A DNA stretch of 64,000 nt, from the NCBI GenBank assembly GCA_024280895.1, contig JAJRPI010000054.1, forward strand, positions 1-64,000, written 5' to 3'. The position numbers and the translations under genes are program-made. The notes beneath the pieces are model-generated. The model made no database searches and had not been told where the DNA came from. It saw nothing but the letters and a program-made list of their open reading frames with translations. Below, one piece after another: positions 47,402-55,983 of this stretch; the first letter of the stretch is position 1; every line of letters begins with the position of its first letter. This stretch comes from Alphaproteobacteria bacterium. Lineage in GTDB: Bacteria; Pseudomonadota; Alphaproteobacteria; Rhizobiales; JAKIUO01.

Positions 47402-48163
47402 TCAACCAAGCGTCGCAAGGGCTGGGAACATATCAAGGATCCACACGCCGATGGAGTTAATGCCGAAATAGCCAAACGATCCGGTAATGAACAACACACC
47501 AGTGATGATCAGCAACAGACCCATAACCTTTTCAACCTTGGCCATATGTTTGCGGAACTTGCCCATGAAGCCCATGAACGGCGTAATCGCAACGGCGGCA
47601 AGTACAAAGGGAATGCCCAACCCCATGGAATAGATAAACAACAGACCCACACCTTGTGAGATCGTCTCACTATTACCAGCAAGCGTCAAAATCGGCGCGA
47701 GAACCGGCCCAACGCACGGGGTCCAGCCAAAGGCGAAGGCCATGCCCATCAAAAAGGCCCCGGCCAACGAGGCGCTTTCCACCTGCACATCAACCTTGGC
47801 GGAGCGATAAAGCAGCGGAATTTTCAAGATGCCCAGGAAATGCAGGCCAAAAATGATGATAAAGACACCCGCCGCCATGCCGAGCTCGTTTTTGTAAATG
47901 GCTATAAACCCGCCAATAAAAGATGCTGCAGCGCCTAACGATACGAACACCGCTGTCAATCCGAGCACGAAAAATAGCGACGCGAAAATAACCTGGCGCT
48001 TGGCACCGGCATCGACTTCATTGCCATCTTCGCCGGTCAGCTGGTCAATGGTGGTGCCGCCAAGAAACCCCAAATAAGCTGGCACAAGCGGCAAAACGCA
48101 TGGCGACAAAAAACTGATAAGGCCCGCAATCAACGCACCCCAGATCGTAATATCAAACATCAT
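47402..48163 (-). CDS. ccdA: CcdA-type cytochrome c biogenesis / thiol-transfer membrane protein
   Basis: 253 aa, six transmembrane helices. LISFLSPCVLPLVPAYLGFLGG holds the first conserved Cys (Cys22) and FGWTPCVGPVLAPIL the second, as in the CcdA/DsbD transmembrane domain. It carries reducing power from cytoplasmic thioredoxin to the periplasm for cytochrome c maturation or other thiol proteins. A decayed copy of its first codons and its upstream region lies at about 50914-51043. Confidence 0.93.
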   Translation of the reverse strand: MMFDITIWGALIAGLISFLSPCVLPLVPAYLGFLGGTTIDQLTGEDGNEVDAGAKRQVIFASLFFVLGLTAVFVSLGAAASFIGGFIAIYKNELGMAAGVFIIIFGLHFLGILKIPLLYRSAKVDVQVESASLAGAFLMGMAFAFGWTPCVGPVLAPILTLAGNSETISQGVGLLFIYSMGLGIPFVLAAVAITPFMGFMGKFRKHMAKVEKVMGLLLIITGVLFITGSFGYFGINSIGVWILDMFPALATLG

Positions 48164-48259
48164 TATAAATTCTTCGCTCTTCGTATCTTTGTTTGTTCTT
48201 GTAAGTTACCCTCGTTTTACATGAATTCGCCCCCGCCGTATATCAATTTCATGTGAGGG
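48131..48259. repeat. Direct repeat copy A (head and upstream region of ccdA)
   Basis: About 104 nt (48156-48259) match 50941-51043 with roughly 10 differences and one gap (about 90%); a weaker match continues into the first ccdA codons, back to about 48131. Confidence 0.75.
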
Positions 48260-48482
48260 AGAGCAAGCAAGAGCCACAGATGTGCGATGAACGCTGAATA
48301 AATTTGCTTTCAACAATTGTGAGGCCACCTGCAGTCGCTATTTCATTGGCCTGTTAATGACCCTGAGCAGGTGCGAGGGAACATTTATCGCAATTGCCAG
48401 CACTTCGGCGATTTTCCCCATATGGGAGTGATCATCACCAAAAAATCGAATTGCAGATAGGCGCTACGCGATCTCAGCTCAC
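48260..48482. other. Intergenic stretch between ccdA and lysR
   Basis: 223 bases downstream of the lysR stop and beyond the repeat. No gene or clear hairpin is seen. Confidence 0.4.
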
Positions 48483-49406
48483 CTATTTGGCATAGAGCGC
48501 TCCTGTGAAGAGGCTTTTATCTGCACGAAAGGCAGATGCAAAAAATTTAAAAAAGGACATGACTGCTGGCCTCTTTTTGTTGGCGGCAGCCGTTATCAAC
48601 CATATGTCGATCGGCACTCCATCTCCAACTGGCATGACAGCTTTCAGCGACGAAATACTATCGCCGACAAAACAGGGTAGCAGCCCTAAACCTACTCCCT
48701 TTGCGACAGCGTGCGTCATAGTGCTGGTGCAATCAAAGCGAGCGACGATCGCATCCTGGTTGACGTGATCTGCCAACCACTGTGCAGCCGTGTAATCCTT
48801 CAGCGCATCCCCATATCCACAAATGTCATACTCTTCCAATTCAGCGAGCGAAGACAAAATGCCCATGCGCCTGGCCTTCGCATTTGAAGCATAAATGGCG
48901 TGTCTCATGCGGCAAACACGGCGCCCCACAAGAATGTCTCCGGGGTCCATATGCGGCCTGATCGCCACGTCTGCATCCCCCTGCACGAGATCTGTAAAAT
49001 TGTTGCTAATGATAAGTTCGGGGCGAATATCATCATTCGAGCGGATAAAATCGCGCAGCAGAGGCACAATATAATGATTGGCCAAATCTTCCGATATGGC
49101 GATCTTTAGACGATGCGAACGGACTTTTGCAACATCGCGGATCTCGCCAGATGCCTGCCTTAACAGCCTTTCAATTTCCCTGCCCACCGTGAGTAAAGGC
49201 AAAGCGTCCTTGCATATCGTCCATCCCTTGTGGTGGCGATTAAAAATTTGCACGCCCAACGAACCCTCAAGCGCCTCCAGATGACGGTAGACCGTGGTCA
49301 CACTGACCCCCAATTGTTTCGCACCGTGCACAGGCGATCCGGCCGCTGCCACAGCCAGGACTGTTTGCATCAAATGATAGTCCAGCCGCCCAGCGTCTTT
49401 TCCCAT
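48483..49406 (-). CDS. LysR-family transcriptional regulator
   Basis: 307 aa from ATG 49406. The N-terminal winged helix reads DYHLMQTVLAVAAAGSPVHGAKQLGVSVTTVYRHLEALE, close to the LysR HTH pattern. The effector domain follows, with LKIAISEDLANHYIVPLL and GDADVAIRPH. The ligand cannot be predicted. It is divergent from the heme-binding protein gene, 94 nt between starts, so it probably controls that gene. Confidence 0.9.
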   Translation of the reverse strand: MGKDAGRLDYHLMQTVLAVAAAGSPVHGAKQLGVSVTTVYRHLEALEGSLGVQIFNRHHKGWTICKDALPLLTVGREIERLLRQASGEIRDVAKVRSHRLKIAISEDLANHYIVPLLRDFIRSNDDIRPELIISNNFTDLVQGDADVAIRPHMDPGDILVGRRVCRMRHAIYASNAKARRMGILSSLAELEEYDICGYGDALKDYTAAQWLADHVNQDAIVARFDCTSTMTHAVAKGVGLGLLPCFVGDSISSLKAVMPVGDGVPIDIWLITAAANKKRPAVMSFFKFFASAFRADKSLFTGALYAK

Positions 49407-49500
49407 AATAGTTAATCTTTGTTGCAAAAATGTTTATTCTAATCATACCGGTTTTGTGGTGACAATCAATGTGAGAGCAATAATTCAAAGGAGAGCTGAA
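49407..49500. promoter_or_regulatory. Divergent promoter of lysR and the heme-binding protein gene
   Basis: 94 bases between the divergent starts, AT-rich, with the ribosome site AAAGGAGAG of the plus-strand gene at its right end. A LysR T-N11-A site is expected here but not securely placed. Confidence 0.4.
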
Positions 49501-50013
49501 ATGAAAAAGCGGATAGCCAAAGAAACTATAAGTGCTGGTGTATTAGGCGCTTTTTTATTGGCCACTTCACCAACAATTGCCGCTGAGTTGCCAACTGCTG
49601 CTTATTTGCCGCTAAAAATGGCGCAAAAAGCTGCCAATGCCGCTATGGCGAAATGTATAGCGGATGGATACCGCGTCAGTGTTGCCGTTGTTGCGCGTTC
49701 GGGCTCGACTAAAGTATTGATACGAGGCGATGGTGCCGGTCCCCATACTGTTGGCAGCAGCACGGGCAAGGCGTTTACGTCTGCCAGCATGGGGCAACCG
49801 ACGGCCAAACTTGCTGGATTGATAAAAGACAAGCCATTTTTGGATGGTCTGAGAGACATGGACCCACGTCTGGTTATTCTTGGTGGCGCGTTGCCAATCA
49901 AGATTTCGGGCAAGCTGGTCGGTGGCATCGGTGTTGGTGGCGCGCCCGGCGGACATCTCGATGAAGCCTGTGCCAAGGCCGGCATTGAAGCAATTGGCGC
50001 AAATGCCAAATAG
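49501..50013 (+). CDS. Exported GlcG/HbpS-like heme-binding protein
   Basis: 170 aa from ATG 49501 with GGAGAG 6 nt upstream. A signal peptide ends near TIAAEL. The DUF336 (GlcG/HbpS) fold is recognised from LKMAQKAANAAMAKC, GYRVSVAVVARSG, GKAFTSASMGQPTAKLA, LGGALPIKISGKLVGGIGVGGAPGG and DEACAKAGI. Family members bind heme or act as accessory proteins of oxidative catabolism. It should be periplasmic. The neighbouring lysR gene likely regulates it. Confidence 0.9.
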   Translation: MKKRIAKETISAGVLGAFLLATSPTIAAELPTAAYLPLKMAQKAANAAMAKCIADGYRVSVAVVARSGSTKVLIRGDGAGPHTVGSSTGKAFTSASMGQPTAKLAGLIKDKPFLDGLRDMDPRLVILGGALPIKISGKLVGGIGVGGAPGGHLDEACAKAGIEAIGANAK

Positions 50014-50191
50014 TCCAGCTGTCATCTCGCTGTGATTGAAAAGATAGCTTGGCACGTCTCATGGCTCGGTTAGCAGCCACTATTGCAAACAGAGCAGCAT
50101 GGAGAGAGCGAACCAAACCTGCCCCCCTTGCCCTTTGAGGCGTGTAGCTTGGCACCCTGGAACTTCGAAAAACTCAAAAAGGCCCTGTAGA

Positions 50192-50914
50192 ATGCGAATT
50201 GCAATGCCAGTTACAGTGCAAATAACGAGGCAAATTTGGTATATTGCTTGTTTCCTCACCAGCTTCGCCATGGCGACTTGGTTGCTCAGCGTTGCCGCCA
50301 TTTCTCAAACTGCCCCAAGCTCATTCGAGGCGAAGAAATATCGAGGCCTCCATGCAGCTGCATGGAAGGGAGACGCCGCTGAAATTCTTCGGTTAAGCAA
50401 AACCGGAGTAAAACCCGATACTCGCGATAGCAAAGGGCGAACGCCGCTTCATGTTGCGGCCTTTGCCTCTCACAAAAGTGCCCTCATAGCTCTCATTCAA
50501 ATCGGAGCAGATCCCAATCTGTTGGAATATGAAAAATACGACATCGTCACGATCGCCGCCGTTGCCGATGATATGGAAATATTGAAACTGGCGGTTCGTT
50601 TAGGATGCAAGGCTGGCAACATTACCAGTATCTATGATGGCACAGCACTTATCGCCGCGGCCCACCTTGGTCATGCGGACATTGTTCGCTTCTTGCTAAC
50701 AAAAGAAGCAAAGGTCGATCACGTCAATAATCTGGGATGGACAGCTTTGCTGGAAGCGATCATCCTTGGTGATGGCGGAGAACGTCACATAAACACGCTC
50801 AAGGCGCTCGTCGATGCTGGGGCTGACAAATCAATTGCCGACCGCAACGGCGTCACACCTCTTCAACATGCACAATCTCTTGGTTACAATAAAATGATTG
50901 ATATATTGAGGTGA
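50192..50914 (+). CDS. Exported ankyrin-repeat protein
   Basis: 240 aa from ATG 50192 (AAGG about 11 nt upstream; the in-frame sequence before it looks non-coding). A long hydrophobic signal (IWYIACFLTSFAMATWLLSVAA) suggests export. About six ankyrin repeats follow: GLHAAAWKGDAAEI, RTPLHVAAFASHKSALIALIQIGADPN, a degenerate third, TALIAAAHLGHADIVRFLLTKEAKVD, a fifth starting WTALLEAI, and VTPLQHAQSLGY. Ankyrin repeats bind proteins; periplasmic ones often pair with catalases or inhibitors, but no such partner is clear here. The gap to the heme-binding gene is 178 nt. Confidence 0.85.
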   Translation: MRIAMPVTVQITRQIWYIACFLTSFAMATWLLSVAAISQTAPSSFEAKKYRGLHAAAWKGDAAEILRLSKTGVKPDTRDSKGRTPLHVAAFASHKSALIALIQIGADPNLLEYEKYDIVTIAAVADDMEILKLAVRLGCKAGNITSIYDGTALIAAAHLGHADIVRFLLTKEAKVDHVNNLGWTALLEAIILGDGGERHINTLKALVDAGADKSIADRNGVTPLQHAQSLGYNKMIDILR

Positions 50915-51043
50915 GCGCTGCGCCTCAGACCATTATATCCAACATCAGTATAAATTCTTCGTTCTTCGTATCTTTGTTTGTTCTCGTAAGTTACCCCGTA
51001 TTACATAAACTCGCCCTCGTCATATATCAATTTCATGTGACGG
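50914..51043. repeat. Direct repeat copy B: decayed duplicate of the ccdA head
   Basis: 103 nt (50941-51043) match the ccdA upstream region at about 90%. On the minus strand the match continues into codons reading M-L-D-I-M-V-stop-G-A, compared with M-F-D-I-T-I-W-G-A in ccdA. The remainder of a second ccdA is absent. Confidence 0.7.
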
Positions 51044-51240
51044 CGTACGGGTGAGACGGGGGATTTGTCTGCTTTGAATTTATGCGGATAGCAGCGGTCG
51101 TGCTTGCACTGGTGCGCTTTTGACCTTAACCGGCTGTCGAGTATTTTGGGTGCGCCCCTATCCGTCTTGTCTGAAATGCAGAAGCAGTAAATCATATATT
51201 ACCGCTGAAACGAATGTTTCGGATATTCACAATCTTGATA
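51044..51240. other. Intergenic stretch before the caspase-like gene end
   Basis: 197 bases with no recognised gene; together with copy B this fills the interval from the ankyrin gene to the caspase-like gene. Confidence 0.4.
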
Positions 51241-53031
51241 TCAATTCTTGCAACTTCCGAATGTCCTCGGAAATCCAGAAATGCCCTTCCGAATTCTGCA
51301 TATAGCGCCATCACTTCTCCTGCATGGATCTCCGACCTTCACGTAATGGTCCTTTTCAGCATGGCAAGACACTATTTTCGAAAGCTTGCGTCTTTGCTTC
51401 TTTTTCAAATTGCTTTTTACGGGCTTTATGCTCGTCGGTGTAGGTTTCTTAATGATGGTTTTAATACATCTACCCCGTTTGTTTAGAGACCACCTATTTC
51501 TACAGGTTTTCTTTACACATATATCACCTCCCACGCGGAATTGTGGACCGCAAGTTAGCGGACAGACACGCTCCTTCTGCTTCCTCACGATATTTATTGC
51601 CTCCATTGAAGGTTGTTTGGTCGGAATTTTGAGCTTTACCAATCTGATAAAGCGGGAAAGAGCCTTTTTGCCTTTATTCCCCCATTTTCCATCAACCTTA
51701 CCGGGATCACAACCAACACGTCTTAGTTCGTTTTGCAGGACGAGAGTCATGGCTTTTAAGTCAAGCGTTGGTGTTGTTTGAGCATTTGCTTCGGTTTTTG
51801 CTTGCTCAGGATTTAGAGCAGCCAATTTAATTTTCTGAGCTTCTTTTGCTTCAGCGTGCTTTTTTGCCGCCTCCTCCATTACCTCTAGACGCCTGGCCAG
51901 TGCGTTACGTTCTCGTGCCAACTTATTCCGTTCAGCCATTTGTTCTAGCCGAAGATCATCCAGTTCTTTTTTCCGAAATACAACCTCTGCCTTTCGCTTT
52001 TTAACTTCAGCTTCATTTTGCCTTTTACGTGCTGCTTTCAGCTCTGCCTTTTGTTTGGCCTTGATCTCGCTGGTAAGTCTGAACTCCTCAATTTTCATAA
52101 GAGCCAGAGGAGTGAAAGTACCTTTTGGGAACTTCTTGACATAGGCTTCATAAGCACGGCGCGACCCTTGATCCTTTGCTGCTTGCCAAAAAGCCAATTC
52201 AATAGCAGGAAAGAAGAGTGGTTGCGCGCCCGATTTAACAGCTGGAATTGGTTTTGAAGTAGCTTTCTTGTTGGCTCCAGCCGGATAAAAATCACCGAGC
52301 AGAGATGAGTTGATCCACGGGAGCTGCTTCTTTCTGGAGCGTTCATAGACTTTTCGCCGGGTTTCTTTGAAAACACGCTCAATAGTCAAACCGGATGTCT
52401 GCATTAACTTGGCAAGTTCCAATGTAAAGGGACTGTTTTTGCCGACGCCATCTGCGGCCACATCACCGGGGCTTGTCGAATAGGCAATGAGCGAACCCAT
52501 AGGTGCATTCATCTGCCGCAGGCCTCGATTGACCGAGCGGAACAGGCTGCGATAGGGATTATTGCGGCAGGCATCCAGAACGATAATGTTGAGGCGGTTG
52601 CGAGCTTCGCGAACACCGAACAGAAGCGATGAGGCACTGATCGCTTCGATGTCAACATCACCTTCTTTCTCGATTTCTGCGGCCACTGGTATCAGATAAT
52701 TGGTTCCCTGAACTTGTAAACCGTGTCCCGCATAAAAGATAAACCCGATGGTGTCGCGTCCATTGCTTTGTAGCTTCGAGGTGTAACGCCTGATTGCCCT
52801 TTTCATGGCCCGGTATTTCAGGTCAAGGCCGAGGATAACTTCAAACCCTTGGCCTTCGAGCACATTTGCTATGAGCTTTGCGTCATTGGCTGGATTATCC
52901 AAAGCTGGGATGTTTTTGTAGGCCGAATTGCCGATAACAAGAGCAACGCGCTTCTCAGCCAATGCACTCTGCGACACCGAGACAATAAAAAATAAGCAAA
53001 TGAAGAATTTAATCCAGCGCTTTTTTTTCAT
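51241..53031 (-). CDS. Exported caspase-like (C14/metacaspase) protein with Cys-rich tail
   Basis: 596 aa; AGGGGC lies 5 nt before the ATG. A signal peptide ends at ALAEKR. The p20-like domain covers about 26-260: RVALVIGNSAYKN, the catalytic His103 in FYAGHGLQ and Cys155 in VLDACRNNPY. A charged coiled coil (about 320-410, KAKQKAELKAARKRQNEA-like) follows. Then a short helical unit, LQNELRRVGCDPGKVDGKWGN, resembles a peptidoglycan-binding domain. The last 110 residues carry ten cysteines in two clusters. Such proteins are common in Hyphomicrobiales, expected periplasmic, with unknown substrate. Confidence 0.9.
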   Translation of the reverse strand: MKKKRWIKFFICLFFIVSVSQSALAEKRVALVIGNSAYKNIPALDNPANDAKLIANVLEGQGFEVILGLDLKYRAMKRAIRRYTSKLQSNGRDTIGFIFYAGHGLQVQGTNYLIPVAAEIEKEGDVDIEAISASSLLFGVREARNRLNIIVLDACRNNPYRSLFRSVNRGLRQMNAPMGSLIAYSTSPGDVAADGVGKNSPFTLELAKLMQTSGLTIERVFKETRRKVYERSRKKQLPWINSSLLGDFYPAGANKKATSKPIPAVKSGAQPLFFPAIELAFWQAAKDQGSRRAYEAYVKKFPKGTFTPLALMKIEEFRLTSEIKAKQKAELKAARKRQNEAEVKKRKAEVVFRKKELDDLRLEQMAERNKLARERNALARRLEVMEEAAKKHAEAKEAQKIKLAALNPEQAKTEANAQTTPTLDLKAMTLVLQNELRRVGCDPGKVDGKWGNKGKKALSRFIRLVKLKIPTKQPSMEAINIVRKQKERVCPLTCGPQFRVGGDICVKKTCRNRWSLNKRGRCIKTIIKKPTPTSIKPVKSNLKKKQRRKLSKIVSCHAEKDHYVKVGDPCRRSDGAICRIRKGISGFPRTFGSCKN

Positions 53032-53249
53032 TCAAAGCCCCTTAAGAATAGAAAAGAACATCCTAACCATATCAGACAGAAGTAATTTCGCAATCAACTA
53101 GCGCAGATTTCGCATGTGGCTGACGTCGGCTATTGCCACTTAGCTGACAATCTTAATATCATCAAAATATATCATAAATTTGCGACATGCCCGACGGCAT
53201 CGTAGACAACATCTACCACCTTAACATTATCCAAAATACTCATAGAGCC

Positions 53250-53282
53250 GCCCCTCCTCCCATTTTAAAAGGAAGAAGGGGC
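53250..53282 (-). terminator. Hairpin downstream of the HiPIP gene
   Basis: Arms GCCCCTCCTCCC and GGAAGAAGGGGC pair as RNA with G-U pairs and lie just after the HiPIP stop on the minus strand. There is no T-run, so a role as terminator is uncertain. Confidence 0.35.
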
Positions 53283-53291
53283 GTGCATGCT

Positions 53292-53600
53292 TTAATAGCT
53301 ATAGCCGGATTTTTTTGAATAATAGTTGCAATAGCCATTACCGCTTATTTTACCCGACACCAACGCGCATTTTCCGCTGCCTCTATAATGTTTACAGCCA
53401 CTGCATTTTTTGCCGTATTTAGGAGAATTGCGATATTTGGCAGTCATTTTTGCGACTTTAGCATCAGCATGGGTTGTACCAGCAATGATCAATGCGGCAC
53501 CGCCTGCTGCGGTCAACATAATACGATCGAGAAAGCCGCGCCTTGTCAGCTCAGCTGATTTTCCCGATCTTTGTGCGGTCTTGTCATTTATCTTTGTCAT
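53292..53600 (-). CDS. High-potential iron-sulfur protein (HiPIP), Tat-exported
   Basis: 102 aa; AAGGAAA lies 9 nt before the ATG. A twin-arginine signal (LTRRGFLDR) leads to an export site near THADA. Four cysteines, Cys66, Cys69, Cys78 and Cys91, have the C-x2-C-x8-C-x12-C spacing of HiPIPs, with YCNYY near the last one. A [4Fe-4S] cluster is inserted before Tat export. It is a periplasmic one-electron carrier, perhaps for a reductase or oxidase; the histidine-bearing membrane protein divergent from it is a possible partner. Confidence 0.9.
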   Translation of the reverse strand: MTKINDKTAQRSGKSAELTRRGFLDRIMLTAAGGAALIIAGTTHADAKVAKMTAKYRNSPKYGKKCSGCKHYRGSGKCALVSGKISGNGYCNYYSKKSGYSY

Positions 53601-53946
53601 CGCTTGGTTTCCTTATACGTGTATTGCGGTTGAATTCATTGCGCGGATCACTCCGCTTCGTCTGTTCTCGATCAACTTTTACAGCTCAACCTGTCGCAGA
53701 TATATTGATAACAACCGGGCTTTTAAATTTATTCGAATTATTTTTCAAAAAACGTCTCATAACAATATTTAGCATATTCCGCACGATCTGTGTCTTCAAT
53801 AATTCACTCATGGCATAAATATCAGAGCGCTTACCGTGCGGCCATAATCTTGCCGACTTCAAGTTGAAGCTGATGATTGAGGGGATGTAAATTTCGGGGG
53901 GAGAATTTTACAAATTCACTTTATGTGAAGTCTGGTGTTCTTTGCT
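53601..53946. other. Divergent intergenic region, HiPIP and membrane protein
   Basis: 346 AT-rich bases with the promoters of both genes. No further gene is recognised. Confidence 0.4.
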
Positions 53947-54960
53947 ATGAATTATCGTCATGCGTTTACCCCCTCTATCACCCCGCCGCCCAAGACCATG
54001 CAAGCGGTCTCATTCTATCACCCCGCAGAACGAACGGTGCTGCCTCCAAGCGCTCAAAACGGCCCACCGCGGCGACCAAAGACGCATATATTTACGCAGA
54101 CACGCCGCCTTGAACGCACCAGTTATTTCCCCAGTTTCAAAGCCATCATATTCGCCCTGTTGATCACAGCGTTTGCAATCATTGGGTGGCTCAAAAAAGA
54201 ACAAGGATGGATCAGCCCGCAAACTGGTCCAGGCTATTGGCTGGGCATTGTGGGGGGCGGATTGATGCTCTTATTACTGGTTTATCCTTTGCGCAGACGA
54301 CTACATCTAATGCGCCATATCGGCCCCGTAACCTTCTGGTTCCGACTGCACCTGATTGCCGGCATCATCGGCCCTATGCTGATTATTTATCACGCCAATT
54401 TCGCTTTTGGCTCAATCTCCAGCACCATCGCCCTCATGGCCATGCTGATGGTGGCCTCAAGCGGTCTCATTGGGCGATATCTATATGGAAAATTATATAA
54501 GGGGCTACATGGGCAGCGCGTCGAGGTGCGCGACATTATCAATGATGCCAGCACCTTCAAACGGGTGTTTGGGGCCGATCTGCAAGGCATGCCGCAGATC
54601 GCCTCGCAGATGCAGAAATATGAGTTGCTACAATCAAAGCCCGTACACGGGCTTGCATCCAGCCTATGGGCGATCTTGTTGAGGCGCTCGCAAACAAAGC
54701 ACGCACAATCGCGACTAAAGCGCCATGCCAGAAAGATCATTGCGGCCCGTGCCAGCCATTGTGGCTGGAGCCGCACCGAAAAACGGGCCCGCATAAAATA
54801 TGCGCAAGATTATCTGGGCTCCTATTTCTCAGCGCTCGACAAAGCGTCTTCTTACCGGATTTATCTGCGAATGTTCTCCCTGTGGCACACCATTCATCTG
54901 CCTTTGTTTCTCTTTTTGATCATAACCGTGACGATCCATATCATCACGGCCCACAGCTAG
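53947..54960 (+). CDS. Multi-helix membrane protein with paired histidines (ferric-reductase-like)
   Basis: 337 aa from ATG 53947 (GTG 53935 is also possible). About five hydrophobic segments: IIFALLITAFAIIGWL, YWLGIVGGGLMLLLLVYPL, then FRLHLIAGIIGPMLIIYHANF, STIALMAMLMVASSGLIG, and at the end LWHTIHLPLFLFLIITVTIHIITAH. Histidines spaced about 13-14 apart in two helices (RLH...YH and TIH...TIH) resemble heme b ligands of cytochrome b or FRD-type reductases. The middle is a basic cytoplasmic domain (about 205-290). Heme binding and electron transfer to the divergent HiPIP are inferences. Confidence 0.72.
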   Translation: MNYRHAFTPSITPPPKTMQAVSFYHPAERTVLPPSAQNGPPRRPKTHIFTQTRRLERTSYFPSFKAIIFALLITAFAIIGWLKKEQGWISPQTGPGYWLGIVGGGLMLLLLVYPLRRRLHLMRHIGPVTFWFRLHLIAGIIGPMLIIYHANFAFGSISSTIALMAMLMVASSGLIGRYLYGKLYKGLHGQRVEVRDIINDASTFKRVFGADLQGMPQIASQMQKYELLQSKPVHGLASSLWAILLRRSQTKHAQSRLKRHARKIIAARASHCGWSRTEKRARIKYAQDYLGSYFSALDKASSYRIYLRMFSLWHTIHLPLFLFLIITVTIHIITAHS

Positions 54961-54978
54961 ATAAAACAGCGGCGATCC

Positions 54979-55482
54979 CTAGCCTTGTGCCTGCATCTCT
55001 TTGAGCAGATCATCCATGATCGCGTAACCGGCACCCCAGCCTTTACCCATACCAGCCATAGAGGCTGTAAATCCGGCGATCTGCTCATCTGTGGCATCGA
55101 TAGGTATTTGTGACAGACGCACATTTGTCTGCTCGCCTGCTTGCGTAAAAGTCACCGTTGTTAAAAGCAGCGCTGGCCATGAGGGCATCATCGGATTAGG
55201 GGCGTCTTGCCAATCGGCATCTGTCGAAGAATGATGATGCCAGATGAGTTTGGACGGGGGCGTAACTTCCTTGAAAACAACTTTTTGAAAATGGGATTTT
55301 TCCCCCCATTTCATCTCGTTGAGCCACAAACCGCCGGGCTCCAGATCGAATTTGTGAATGATCGTATCAGCGCCAGGTCCATACCACTTTTGCAAAATAT
55401 CGGGATCCGTCCAGGCCCGCCAAACCAGTTCGCGCGGCGCATCAAACAAACGATCTAAAATATATTCTTGTTGATTAGTCAT
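54979..55482 (-). CDS. SRPBCC/AHSA1-domain protein
   Basis: 167 aa, AGGAAC upstream. The N-terminal LDRLFDAPRELVWRAWTDPDILQKWYGP is the AHSA1 (START-like) signature; LEPGGLWLNEMKW and the late TVTFTQAGEQTNVRLSQ follow. These helix-grip folds bind hydrophobic ligands; the function is unknown. The start overlaps the stop of the ArsR gene by 8 nt, the usual ArsR-SRPBCC operon in alphaproteobacteria. Confidence 0.92.
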   Translation of the reverse strand: MTNQQEYILDRLFDAPRELVWRAWTDPDILQKWYGPGADTIIHKFDLEPGGLWLNEMKWGEKSHFQKVVFKEVTPPSKLIWHHHSSTDADWQDAPNPMMPSWPALLLTTVTFTQAGEQTNVRLSQIPIDATDEQIAGFTASMAGMGKGWGAGYAIMDDLLKEMQAQG

Positions 55483-55846
55483 GGCCCTGTTCCTTTTTAT
55501 TGGCTTGTTTCAATGCAATGAGGACGTCATCCAGCTGGTCAAAGCTTGCCCCCCAAAAAACCCGAAATTCCTCAAGCCAGTTGACGGCGAGCGCCATATT
55601 CTCGGCTTTCAGTCTGGCTGGCCGGCGCTGTTCATCCACGCCGCGCGAAATCAATCCCGCCCGCTCCAGCACTTTCAAATGCCGCGAAACCGCTGGCTGG
55701 CTCATCTCAAATGGCTCCGCGATGTCCTTGACCGATGCCTCGCCATCGCACAAACGCGACAGGATAGCGCGGCGCGTTGGATCCGCCAGCGCCGCAAAGA
55801 TTGCATCCAGATTTGAGGGAGTTCTTATATAACTATTTTGTTCCAT
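55475..55846 (-). CDS. ArsR-family transcriptional regulator
   Basis: 123 aa. IFAALADPTRRAILSRLCDGEASVKDIAEPFEMSQPAVSRHLKVLERAGLI is the winged-helix ArsR domain in the usual blocks; no Cys metal site is seen in the DNA-binding helix. It probably controls itself and the SRPBCC gene that it overlaps, and it may respond to a small organic ligand rather than a metal. No clear ribosome site precedes the ATG, so leaderless translation is possible. Confidence 0.93.
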   Translation of the reverse strand: MEQNSYIRTPSNLDAIFAALADPTRRAILSRLCDGEASVKDIAEPFEMSQPAVSRHLKVLERAGLISRGVDEQRRPARLKAENMALAVNWLEEFRVFWGASFDQLDDVLIALKQANKKEQGHD

Positions 55847-55983
55847 AACAATATGGTTATATTAAAAGCCTGTCCTGTCAAGAACTTTTATAAACCGCCA
55901 ACCCGCTGATACACGAGGCAAAAGGCGCTTTACTTTATTTTTCAAATGATTGAAGCTGTTTTGAAAATTCTCTGGAGCTAAAA

